Below are positions 34,013-39,770 of a stretch of DNA of 39,770 bases, one piece after another. Positions within the stretch are counted from its first letter, which is position 1. Every line of letters starts with the position of its first letter. Origin of the DNA: Lactobacillus sp. 0.1XD8-4 (lineage in GTDB: Bacteria; Bacillota; Bacilli; Lactobacillales; Lactobacillaceae); NCBI RefSeq assembly GCF_009663775.1, contig NZ_RDBR01000019.1:1-39770 (forward strand). The letters run 5' to 3'. Made by a program: the position numbers and the translations under genes. The notes below the pieces were generated by a model. That model made no database searches and was not told the DNA's origin. It saw only the letters and a list, made by a program, of their open reading frames with translations.

Positions 34013-34768
34013 ATGTTAACGAAAAGACGACAATCCTTAGCGTTAAAAACATGCTTATTAGCAGGGCGATTATTAATTGAAAATGGTTCAAATATGGAAC
34101 GAGTTAATGATACTTTGTCGCGAATGGCGCGCAGTGCAGGCTTGCGTGATTTTCAAGCTTTCACCACAGTTACGGGAATTGTCGTTGGAACAATTGATGA
34201 GCCCCATGCTCAAGTGATAACAATTCGCCATCGGAAGAATAACCTAAGTAAAATCGCGGACGTTAATGAAGTGTCACGTGAATTGGCCCGTCGAAAGATT
34301 GATTTGCCCCAAGCATTTGCGAAGCTAAAGAAAATTGATCGGCAAAAAGTATCGCGATGGCAGAATTGGTATGAATCACTAGCTGCTGCTGTATTAAGCG
34401 GTGCGTTAATGATTGTTTTTACGGGTAATATAATTGATTCGTGGGCTGGCTTTATAGCGGGGGGAATTGGATACGGGGCTTTTTCCTATTTACTTAGGAA
34501 ATTTAAGATTCAATATCTCGGTGAATTCTGTTCTTCATTAATAATAGGATTATTAGCGGTAATATTTGTAAAACTTCACTGGGCTAATAATATTAATGAT
34601 ATTATTATTGGAGCTGTGATGCCGCTTGTACCAGGTGTTCCGCTAACTAATGCTGCTCGTGATCTAGTTTCTGGTAATTTAATCAGTGGACCGACGAGAG
34701 GAATTGAGGCTATTTTAACGGCTGTGTCAATTGGAAGTGCGATTGTAATTGTCTTACATTTTAATTGA
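34013..34768 (+). CDS. Threonine/serine exporter, N-terminal half (DUF1212-type)
   Basis: A protein of about 251 residues, equivalent to the first half of ThrE. It has AGRLLIENGSNMERVNDTLSRMA near the start, a cytosolic stretch, then five hydrophobic segments and the pair VMPLVPGVPLTNAARDLVSGNL near the end. It needs a partner half to make a full transporter; that half is the next gene, 13 bases downstream. ATG 34013 is preferred over TTG 33992, which has no ribosome site. The fused counterpart is at 9459-10826. Confidence 0.82.
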   Translation: MLTKRRQSLALKTCLLAGRLLIENGSNMERVNDTLSRMARSAGLRDFQAFTTVTGIVVGTIDEPHAQVITIRHRKNNLSKIADVNEVSRELARRKIDLPQAFAKLKKIDRQKVSRWQNWYESLAAAVLSGALMIVFTGNIIDSWAGFIAGGIGYGAFSYLLRKFKIQYLGEFCSSLIIGLLAVIFVKLHWANNINDIIIGAVMPLVPGVPLTNAARDLVSGNLISGPTRGIEAILTAVSIGSAIVIVLHFN

Positions 34769-34781
34769 GGAGGACAAACTA

Positions 34782-35255
34782 ATGAATTGGGGTAACTTAT
34801 TGTTGCAATTTATCTTATGTTATATATCGACAGTTTGTTTCGGAATCCTCTTAAATATTCCTAAACGGGCCTATAATATTGCGGGAATTATTGGTGGTAG
34901 TGTATGGGTAATCTATTGGATTATGTATTATCACAGTGGCGTGGGCTTAGCATTTAGCAATCTGGTTGCGGCCATCTTAATTTCAATTTTGAGTCAGTAT
35001 GCAGCCCGGCGAAAACGAATGCCGATTATTGTCTTTAATGTTCCTGCGTTAGTGCCTTTTGTACCGGGAGGGCAAGCCTATAAAATGGTGCGTAATTTTG
35101 CGATTGGCAATTATCATTTGGTGACAGTGTACTTTTATCAAGTAGTAGTAATAGTTGGTGCAATTACGCTGGGCTTTGGAATCGGCGAACTATTAAACCG
35201 CGTTTTAATCTATCTTCGACAATATTTAATCAAAAAGTCGCGGTGGAACTTCTAA
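34782..35255 (+). CDS. Threonine/serine exporter, C-terminal half (DUF3815-type)
   Basis: A 157-residue membrane protein with about four or five hydrophobic segments. It contains MPIIVFNVPALVPFVPGGQAYKMVRNF, matching the second half of fused ThrE proteins. GAGGAGGA before ATG 34782 is a strong ribosome site; the frame is open upstream to 34749 but overlaps the previous gene. With the preceding gene it forms a two-component exporter of threonine, serine or related solutes. Confidence 0.82.
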   Translation: MNWGNLLLQFILCYISTVCFGILLNIPKRAYNIAGIIGGSVWVIYWIMYYHSGVGLAFSNLVAAILISILSQYAARRKRMPIIVFNVPALVPFVPGGQAYKMVRNFAIGNYHLVTVYFYQVVVIVGAITLGFGIGELLNRVLIYLRQYLIKKSRWNF

Positions 35256-35310
35256 CAGTGTGGTATACTCATTTTTAATTGATTAATTTAAGTTAGGAGA
35301 ATCCTTAATT

Positions 35311-35985
35311 ATGTTTATTGAACGTGATAACCATCGTTGGTGGCGCTTTGCGTTAAGCGGTGGTTTCTTTATCGCTCTGATGTTGTTAATTATGTTTAAC
35401 TCATCAGTAGTGACGATGATTGATGCAGTTTTACAATCTTTATTTACTAGTCAGCGTATTGAATCAATTGGTTGGTTCCATGCGTTAATGACCCTCATAT
35501 CATTTCTAGCTAAACCGGTATTAGATTTGGTATGGGTCTTTATCATTGCAGCAGTTCTATGGTTAAAGGGTTATCGCATTCCGGCTCTTTGGGCTTTAGG
35601 TACGATTTTTGGCGGAGATGTGTTAGGAGAAGTATTTAAGCATATTGTAAAACGGGTACGTCCAGCACAACATTTACCAGCTGATGATGGTTATAGTTTT
35701 CCTAGTGGACACACATTAGGGATTTTCTTAGTAGTAGCAATTTTATTCTTAGTTGTTATTCCTCTTATTCAAAAAGCAGCAGTTCGGACAATTTTGCAAA
35801 TCTTACTAATTTTTGCAGTATTTTTCTTGGCAGTCTCACGGGTATACCTCTACGCTCATTGGCCTTTTGATACAATTGGGGCAATGCTGTTAGCATATGC
35901 TTGGTTACAAGTAGCAGAATGGTTATATGTTGCATGGGCACCGCGGCTGCAACAAGTTCCGTTCCTTCGCAGTATTGAGATTTGA
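35311..35985 (+). CDS. PAP2-family phosphatase
   Basis: A 224-residue membrane phosphatase with about five or six hydrophobic segments. All three PAP2 motifs are present: KRVRP, FPSGHTL with the catalytic His, and SRVYLYAHWPFD with the second His and Asp. Family members dephosphorylate undecaprenyl pyrophosphate, phosphatidylglycerol phosphate or phosphatidate; which one cannot be told here. An extended -10, TG-G-TATACT, at 35261-35269 and GGAG before the ATG indicate its own transcript. Confidence 0.9.
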   Translation: MFIERDNHRWWRFALSGGFFIALMLLIMFNSSVVTMIDAVLQSLFTSQRIESIGWFHALMTLISFLAKPVLDLVWVFIIAAVLWLKGYRIPALWALGTIFGGDVLGEVFKHIVKRVRPAQHLPADDGYSFPSGHTLGIFLVVAILFLVVIPLIQKAAVRTILQILLIFAVFFLAVSRVYLYAHWPFDTIGAMLLAYAWLQVAEWLYVAWAPRLQQVPFLRSIEI

Positions 35986-36027
35986 GAAAACAAGTAGCAG
36001 TAATTGCTGAGTAATAAGTATAAATAG

Positions 36028-36067
36028 GGTCCAAACATTTGAAATTTTCGGATGTTTGGACCTTGTT
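36028..36067 (+). terminator. Terminator after the PAP2 gene
   Basis: GGTCCAAACAT (36028-36038) pairs with ATGTTTGGACC (36052-36062), with a T-rich tail. Confidence 0.85.
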
Positions 36068-36105
36068 TATTACTTAGTGTATTTCCCGGGAAATAGGTGG
36101 TAATT

Positions 36106-36555
36106 ATGGATGAAATTAATATAAAAAAAGCAACCACGGTAGAATTAGCGAGGTTAGCTGAATTGCTAGATGATGATGAGTTAGTACAGGGGGCGGAACT
36201 AATGCTGCCACGGGATAAAAAATCACGTATTCAGGCATTAAACTTATTTATTCGGCGCAATCATGTTGCATTATTAGAAACTGAAATTGATGTGGTGGGA
36301 ATGATTGTGTTAAGTAACTGGTATGGCAGCGAGGGGCAAAAAATTAATCATCAATATGAGCTTGGTTATCTGTTAAAACGCGATTTGTGGGGACGAGGAA
36401 TAATGACAAACACACTTAAAAAAGTTATTTCTCAATTACCGAAAGGAATCCTTATTCATGCGGCCTGTAAAGAAGAAAATCATCGCTCACAACGGGTCTT
36501 GATTAATAATGGGTTTATCTATAAGCATGATTTATGGTGGCAATTAGCCAGATGA
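36106..36555 (+). CDS. GNAT-family N-acetyltransferase
   Basis: A 149-residue protein of the GNAT fold (RimJ/RimL-like). ELGYLLKRDLWGRGIMTNTLKKV near residues 82-104 is the acetyl-CoA-binding motif A, and HAACKEENHRSQRVLINNGFIYK is the following conserved segment. The substrate may be a protein N-terminus or a small molecule. An alternative GTG start lies at 36097; the ATG at 36106 follows AGGTGG with short spacing. Confidence 0.82.
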   Translation: MDEINIKKATTVELARLAELLDDDELVQGAELMLPRDKKSRIQALNLFIRRNHVALLETEIDVVGMIVLSNWYGSEGQKINHQYELGYLLKRDLWGRGIMTNTLKKVISQLPKGILIHAACKEENHRSQRVLINNGFIYKHDLWWQLAR

Positions 36556-36564
36556 GATCTAGAC

Positions 36565-36592
36565 TTGCTTTTTTATTTAAGAAGGGTATAAT
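36565..36592 (+). promoter_or_regulatory. Promoter of the lysine riboswitch and lysP
   Basis: TTGCTT (36565-36570) and TATAAT (36587-36592) are 16 bases apart, with the transcript start expected near 36599, right at the riboswitch. Confidence 0.8.
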
Positions 36593-36599
36593 TTCATTC

Positions 36600-36838
36600 G
36601 ATGAAGAGGTTGCATGTTTTATTAGTAATCATTGTTAGGTGAATAAGCACCGGAGCGATGCTGAAAGGAAAATATGCCGAAACATTACTTAACTTATTTT
36701 AAGTGATTGTTGGGCCATAGTCATAATAGGCTATGGACTGTCGCAGATAAATTGCGGGGCGCTTCCTAAATTGATTCAACAATTATGAATTGTCAAGTTG
36801 GGTCTTCTGATAGGATTGCCGATCAGGAGGCCCTTTTA
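36600..36838 (+). promoter_or_regulatory. Lysine riboswitch (L box) with terminator
   Basis: The 339-base gap before the permease carries the conserved L-box elements in order: AGAGGTTGC (36605-36613), TAGTAATC, AAAGGAAAATATGCCGAAAC, TTGGGCCATAGTCA, GGCTATGGACTGTCGCA, and a closing GCGCTTCC that pairs with the first GAAG. A terminator follows: GGGTCTTCTGAT and GATCAGGAGGCCC are the arms, then TTTT (36800-36837). Lysine binding should favour the terminator and switch off the downstream permease. Aptamer bounds are approximate. Confidence 0.88.
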
Positions 36839-36894
36839 ATTTATCCTCTTCGAAGTGATGACGTTAAAATATATAATAATGGAGGAATTATTTT

Positions 36895-38370
36895 ATGGCA
36901 GACGAAGAAAAGTCGACAGGTCATATTGAACGGACATTGGAAACACGTCACCTGTCAATGATTGCCCTCGGGGGAACAATTGGTACTGGTCTTTTCATTG
37001 CTAGTGGATCAGCAATTTCGACAGCTGGGCCAGGGGGAGCCTTAGTGGCCTATGGAATCATGGGAATTATGGTTTACTTTTTAATGACTAGTTTAGGAGA
37101 AATGGCGACGTATATGCCGTTAACGGGGTCATTTTCAGCTTACTCCACAAAATTTGTTGACCCGGCATTGGGATTTGCCCTTGGGTGGAATTACTGGTTT
37201 AACTGGGCGATTACAATTCCTGTTGATGTTACAACAGCCGGCATTGTGATGAATTACTGGTTGCCTAACGTACCTGGTTGGATTTTTAGTGTAGTAGTAA
37301 TGGCATTAATTTTCTTGATTAATTATCTTTCGGTTCGCTCGTATGGGGAGACAGAATTTTGGCTGGCGCTTATTAAAGTTATCACAGTAGTTGTTTTCTT
37401 AATTGTAGGGGTAGCTATTATCCTCGGCATTATGGGGGGACGACCTGTTGGTTTAAGTAATTTCCATTATAAGCAGGCGCCTTTTGTTGGTGGTGTGCCA
37501 GCGATTATCAGTGTATTCCTTGTTGCTGGATTTTCTTTTCAGGGAACTGAGTTAGTTGGAATTACAGCTGGCGAAGCTGCGACGCCTGAAAAATCAGTTT
37601 CTAAGGCGATTCATTCTACTTTTTGGCGAATTTTACTATTCTACATTTTTGCAATATTTGTAATTGCATGCATCTTGCCATATACAGACAAAAACTTATT
37701 AAATCAAGACGTTTCAAATATTACAATGAGCCCATTTACGATTGTCTTCAAGCGAGCGGGGTTAGCATTTGCTGCTAGTGTAATGAATGCTGTTATTCTT
37801 ACAGCGGTGATTTCAGCCGCTAACTCGGGGCTATATGCTTCGACACGGATGTTATATTCTCAGGCAAGAGAAGGCTATGCATGGCGCATTTTTGGGTATG
37901 TTAACCGTCGGGGAATTCCGATCTATGCATTGCTTGGTACAATGGTCGTATCATTAGCTGCCTTTGCAACCCAATTTGTCGGTCCGCAAGCATATAATTA
38001 TTTAATTGGGGCGTCTGGACTTTGCGGATTTATTGCGTGGTTAGGGATTGCAATCTCTCATTACCGTTTTCGGAGAGCATTTGTTAAGCAGGGGCATAGT
38101 ATTTCTGAACTAAAATATCATGTAACAGCCTTCCCATTTGGACCTATTTTCGCTTTTGTTTTATGTATTGTTGTTATTTGTGGACAAAACATCGATGCCT
38201 TTATTAAGATGGATTGGCAAAATATTTTGATTACTTACATGGGAATTCCACTATTCTTAATCTTATTTTTATACTATAAGATTCGTTATAAGACCCACGT
38301 TATTCCACTAGATAAAGTTGATTTATCACGGAGAACTAAGGGTGAGTCATACGAACCGGAAGAAGACTGA
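36895..38370 (+). CDS. lysP: Lysine-specific permease (APC family)
   Basis: A 491-residue amino-acid permease with twelve hydrophobic segments. The N-terminus LETRHLSMIALGGTIGTGLF followed by ASGSAISTAGPGGAL is the APC signature, and GFSFQGTELVGITAGEAATPEKS is typical of LysP/GabP-type members. The assignment to lysine rests mostly on the lysine riboswitch directly upstream. It imports lysine with protons. GGAGGAA precedes the ATG and a terminator follows the stop. Confidence 0.9.
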   Translation: MADEEKSTGHIERTLETRHLSMIALGGTIGTGLFIASGSAISTAGPGGALVAYGIMGIMVYFLMTSLGEMATYMPLTGSFSAYSTKFVDPALGFALGWNYWFNWAITIPVDVTTAGIVMNYWLPNVPGWIFSVVVMALIFLINYLSVRSYGETEFWLALIKVITVVVFLIVGVAIILGIMGGRPVGLSNFHYKQAPFVGGVPAIISVFLVAGFSFQGTELVGITAGEAATPEKSVSKAIHSTFWRILLFYIFAIFVIACILPYTDKNLLNQDVSNITMSPFTIVFKRAGLAFAASVMNAVILTAVISAANSGLYASTRMLYSQAREGYAWRIFGYVNRRGIPIYALLGTMVVSLAAFATQFVGPQAYNYLIGASGLCGFIAWLGIAISHYRFRRAFVKQGHSISELKYHVTAFPFGPIFAFVLCIVVICGQNIDAFIKMDWQNILITYMGIPLFLILFLYYKIRYKTHVIPLDKVDLSRRTKGESYEPEED

Positions 38371-38380
38371 TTATTAGGTA

Positions 38381-38419
38381 GCGGGTAAAGTTATTTTAAC
38401 TTTGCACTCGCTCCTTTTT
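38381..38419 (+). terminator. Terminator after lysP
   Basis: GCGGGTAAAGT (38381-38391) pairs with ACTTTGCACTCGC (38399-38411) with a two-base bulge, followed by TTTTT. Confidence 0.8.
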
Positions 38420-38481
38420 ATTTTAAATGATAGAATTGTGTTCGTGACTTTTTTGAATTTTTAAATAGGGGGAAATAATAA

Positions 38482-39123
38482 ATGATTGCATTAGCCGGTA
38501 CGATTGGTGCAGGGAAAACCAGTTTGACGCAGCTGTTGGCGGATCACCTTAATAGTCAGGCCTTTTATGAGTCTGTTGATGATAATAAAATTTTGCCGCT
38601 TTTTTATAAAGACCCTAAAAAGTATGGTTTTTTGTTACAGATATATTTTTTAAATAAGCGTCTTGATGAGATTAAAGACTCGTATGAAAATGACCTAAAT
38701 GTTTTAGACCGGTCAATCTTTGAAGATGCACTTCTATTTAAATTAAATGCAGATATGGGACGGGCTACGGAAACGGAATCAGATATTTATTCATCTTTAT
38801 TAGCTAACATGATGGAAGAATTACCTGAGCAGCCCCACCAAAAAGCACCGAATTTATTAATTACAATCAAGGTATCATTTGATACAATGCTTGAGCGAAT
38901 CAAGAAGCGCGGCCGTTCATACGAACAAATTGCTAATGATCCTTCTTTATATTCATACTACAAAAATTTAAATGAGCGTTATATAAAATGGTATGAAGAT
39001 TATAACGAAAGTCCTAAGATGATGATTGACGGGGATAAGTATGATTTTGTTGAGGATCCGACTGCCGCTAAAAAAGTATTATCAATGGTTGATAAAAAAT
39101 TGATTGAATTAAATTTAAAATAG
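38482..39123 (+). CDS. Deoxynucleoside kinase
   Basis: A 213-residue kinase of the deoxyadenosine/deoxyguanosine kinase family. It has the P-loop GTIGAGKT at 6-13, the base-contacting Glu30, DRSIFED at 76-82, and a LID segment RIKKRGRSYEQI. It phosphorylates purine deoxynucleosides for salvage. Lactobacilli commonly carry such enzymes, sometimes as tandem pairs; only one copy is seen here. AGGGGGAAAT precedes the ATG. Confidence 0.9.
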   Translation: MIALAGTIGAGKTSLTQLLADHLNSQAFYESVDDNKILPLFYKDPKKYGFLLQIYFLNKRLDEIKDSYENDLNVLDRSIFEDALLFKLNADMGRATETESDIYSSLLANMMEELPEQPHQKAPNLLITIKVSFDTMLERIKKRGRSYEQIANDPSLYSYYKNLNERYIKWYEDYNESPKMMIDGDKYDFVEDPTAAKKVLSMVDKKLIELNLK

Positions 39124-39126
39124 GAT

Positions 39127-39155
39127 TTGACAAATATCATATTAGATGATATATT
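39127..39155 (+). promoter_or_regulatory. Promoter of tRNA-Val/tRNA-Leu
   Basis: TTGACA (39127-39132) and TATATT (39150-39155) are 17 bases apart. A small AGGCT/AGCCT hairpin lies between the start and the first tRNA. Confidence 0.85.
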
Positions 39156-39189
39156 AAATAGGCTGATTTGTTTAGCAAGCCTATTTTAT

Positions 39190-39262
39190 GGAGGATTAGC
39201 TCAGTTGGGAGAGCATCTGCCTTACAAGCAGGGGGTCACAGGTTCGAGCCCTGTATCCTCCA
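39190..39262 (+). tRNA. tRNA-Val (TAC)
   Basis: The 73-base cloverleaf has GGAGGAT paired with ATCCTCC. The anticodon loop CTTACAA gives TAC, and GGTTCGAGCC forms the T-arm. CCA is not encoded. Confidence 0.96.
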
Positions 39263-39270
39263 TTTATTTT

Positions 39271-39354
39271 GCGGATGTGGCGGAATTGGCAGACGCGCAA
39301 GATTTAGGATCTTGTATCATTTATGATGTAAGGGTTCAAGTCCCTTCATCCGCA
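39271..39354 (+). tRNA. tRNA-Leu (TAG)
   Basis: The 84-base class II tRNA has GCGGATG paired with CATCCGC. The anticodon loop ATTTAGG gives TAG, and the long variable arm is visible at about 39315-39330. Confidence 0.96.
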
Positions 39355-39378
39355 TTTAATATTTTTTGAAAAAACTTA

Positions 39379-39407
39379 TTGACATTAGTAAGTATTTCAT
39401 GTAATAT
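39379..39407 (+). promoter_or_regulatory. Promoter of tRNA-Gly/tRNA-Arg
   Basis: TTGACA (39379-39384) and TAATAT (39402-39407) are 17 bases apart, about 37 bases before tRNA-Gly. Confidence 0.85.
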
Positions 39408-39444
39408 TAATAACCGTTGATAGGAAATAACTTATCAGTAACAT

Positions 39445-39516
39445 GCGGAAGTAGTTCAGTGGTAGAACATCACCTTGCCATGGTGGGGGTCGCGGGTTCG
39501 AATCCCGTCTTCCGCT
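39445..39516 (+). tRNA. tRNA-Gly (GCC)
   Basis: The 72-base cloverleaf has GCGGAAG paired with CTTCCGC. The anticodon loop TTGCCAT gives GCC, and GGTTCGAATCC forms the T-arm. Confidence 0.96.
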
Positions 39517-39521
39517 TATAT

Positions 39522-39595
39522 GCACCCATAGCGCAATTGGATAGAGTGTCTGACTACGAATCAGAAGGTTGAAGGTTCGACTCCTTCTGGGTGCA
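39522..39595 (+). tRNA. tRNA-Arg (ACG)
   Basis: The 74-base cloverleaf has GCACCCA paired with TGGGTGC. The anticodon loop CTACGAA gives ACG, the inosine-type arginine tRNA. It lies five bases after tRNA-Gly. Confidence 0.96.
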
Positions 39596-39606
39596 CTAAT
39601 TATAGT

Positions 39607-39640
39607 AAGCGTGACAGTTTTCTGTTATGCTTATTTTTTT
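39607..39640 (+). terminator. Terminator between tRNA-Arg and tRNA-Pro
   Basis: AAGCGTGACAG (39607-39617) pairs with CTGTTATGCTT (39622-39632) with two G-T pairs and a TTTT loop, followed by a run of seven T that ends directly at the next tRNA. Confidence 0.82.
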
Positions 39641-39714
39641 CGGAATTTAGCTCAGCTTGGTAGAGCGCTGCGTTCGGGACGCAGAGGTCGCAAGTTCAAA
39701 TCTTGTAATTCCGA
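39641..39714 (+). tRNA. tRNA-Pro (CGG)
   Basis: The 74-base cloverleaf has CGGAATT paired with AATTCCG. The anticodon loop TTCGGGA gives CGG, reading CCG codons. It starts immediately after the T-tract of the preceding terminator. Confidence 0.94.
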
Positions 39715-39728
39715 TTTATATATAATAA

Positions 39729-39770
39729 GGACTGTCATTAAACGGTAAACCGTTGAAATGACAGTCTTTT
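39729..39770 (+). terminator. Terminator of the tRNA cluster
   Basis: GACTGTCATT (39730-39739) pairs with AATGACAGTC (39757-39766), with a second inner stem AACGGT/ACCGTT, followed by TTTT at the window edge. Confidence 0.88.

Noticed and set aside
33831-34091. Minus-strand open frame between the cold-shock and ThrE genes
   Set aside because: It covers the cold-shock terminator and the ends of two sense genes; composition and lack of a ribosome site argue against a gene.
35765-36137. Two minus-strand open frames at the end of the PAP2 gene
   Set aside because: Both overlap the PAP2 coding end and its terminator in antisense and show no family features.
39127-39369. 80-codon open frame across tRNA-Val and tRNA-Leu
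   Set aside because: It lies over two clear tRNA genes and their promoter; translation of tRNA sequence is not meaningful.
1-39770. CRISPR array, prophage, transposon or genomic island
   Set aside because: No regularly spaced repeats, transposase, integrase, phage structural or toxin-antitoxin genes were seen; gene spacing and composition are uniform.

Overview
The window looks like a stretch of chromosome from a heterofermentative lactobacillus, most like Limosilactobacillus reuteri. This is inferred from gene content (citrate lyase cluster with a CitX-CitG fusion, DUF4811 next to a multidrug transporter, VIT-family pair, lysine riboswitch with LysP), the AT-rich low-GC Gram-positive composition, strong AGGAGG-type ribosome sites, frequent TTG/GTG starts and tRNA genes without encoded CCA. 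No insertion sequence, prophage, CRISPR array or plasmid function was seen. It reads as core and light accessory chromosome rather than a mobile island.

Layout. 1-8445: citrate fermentation. A SorC-type regulator (citR, minus) diverges from citM-citC-citD-citE-citF, followed by a fused citXG gene and an overlapping alpha/beta hydrolase. Citrate is cleaved to acetate and oxaloacetate; the malic-enzyme homologue CitM probably decarboxylates oxaloacetate to pyruvate. No citrate transporter lies in the window. 8523-14890: a LysR regulator, a fused ThrE-type amino-acid exporter, a cysteine-free family-4-like uracil-DNA glycosylase, a DHA2 multidrug transporter behind a structured leader, an esterase and a DJ-1/PfpI protein. 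14915-18271 (minus): a membrane-anchored XRE regulator and MprF. 18378-19487: tRNA-Asp and an RluA-family pseudouridine synthase. 19490-22731: a DUF4811 plus DHA2 efflux operon divergent from a MerR regulator across a perfect palindrome, then an unrecognised small protein.

22797-26417: a 22-bp perfect inverted repeat, ribonuclease J with a long leader, and a CPBP membrane protease. 26468-29436 (minus): a four-gene polar amino-acid ABC importer with a textbook promoter. 29579-30180: universal stress protein behind a hairpin and mini-ORF leader. 30239-33563: metal homeostasis, with two tandem VIT/CCC1 transporters, a CDF zinc-type exporter and a DtxR/MntR regulator. 33585-36555: cold-shock protein, a second ThrE exporter split in two genes, a PAP2 phosphatase and a GNAT acetyltransferase. 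36565-38419: lysine riboswitch controlling a LysP-type permease. 38482-39123: deoxynucleoside kinase. 39127-39770: five tRNA genes (Val, Leu, Gly, Arg, Pro) with two strong promoters and two terminators.

Nothing here is clearly a new multi-gene system. The most interesting leads are non-coding: the hairpin leader before the DHA2 transporter at 11636, the MerR/efflux palindrome covering both -35 boxes, the 22-bp purine-rich inverted repeat before ribonuclease J, the mini-ORF leader of the stress protein, and the 12-bp repeat spaced 20 bp between citR and citM. All functional statements rest on motif reading by eye; no database search was run.
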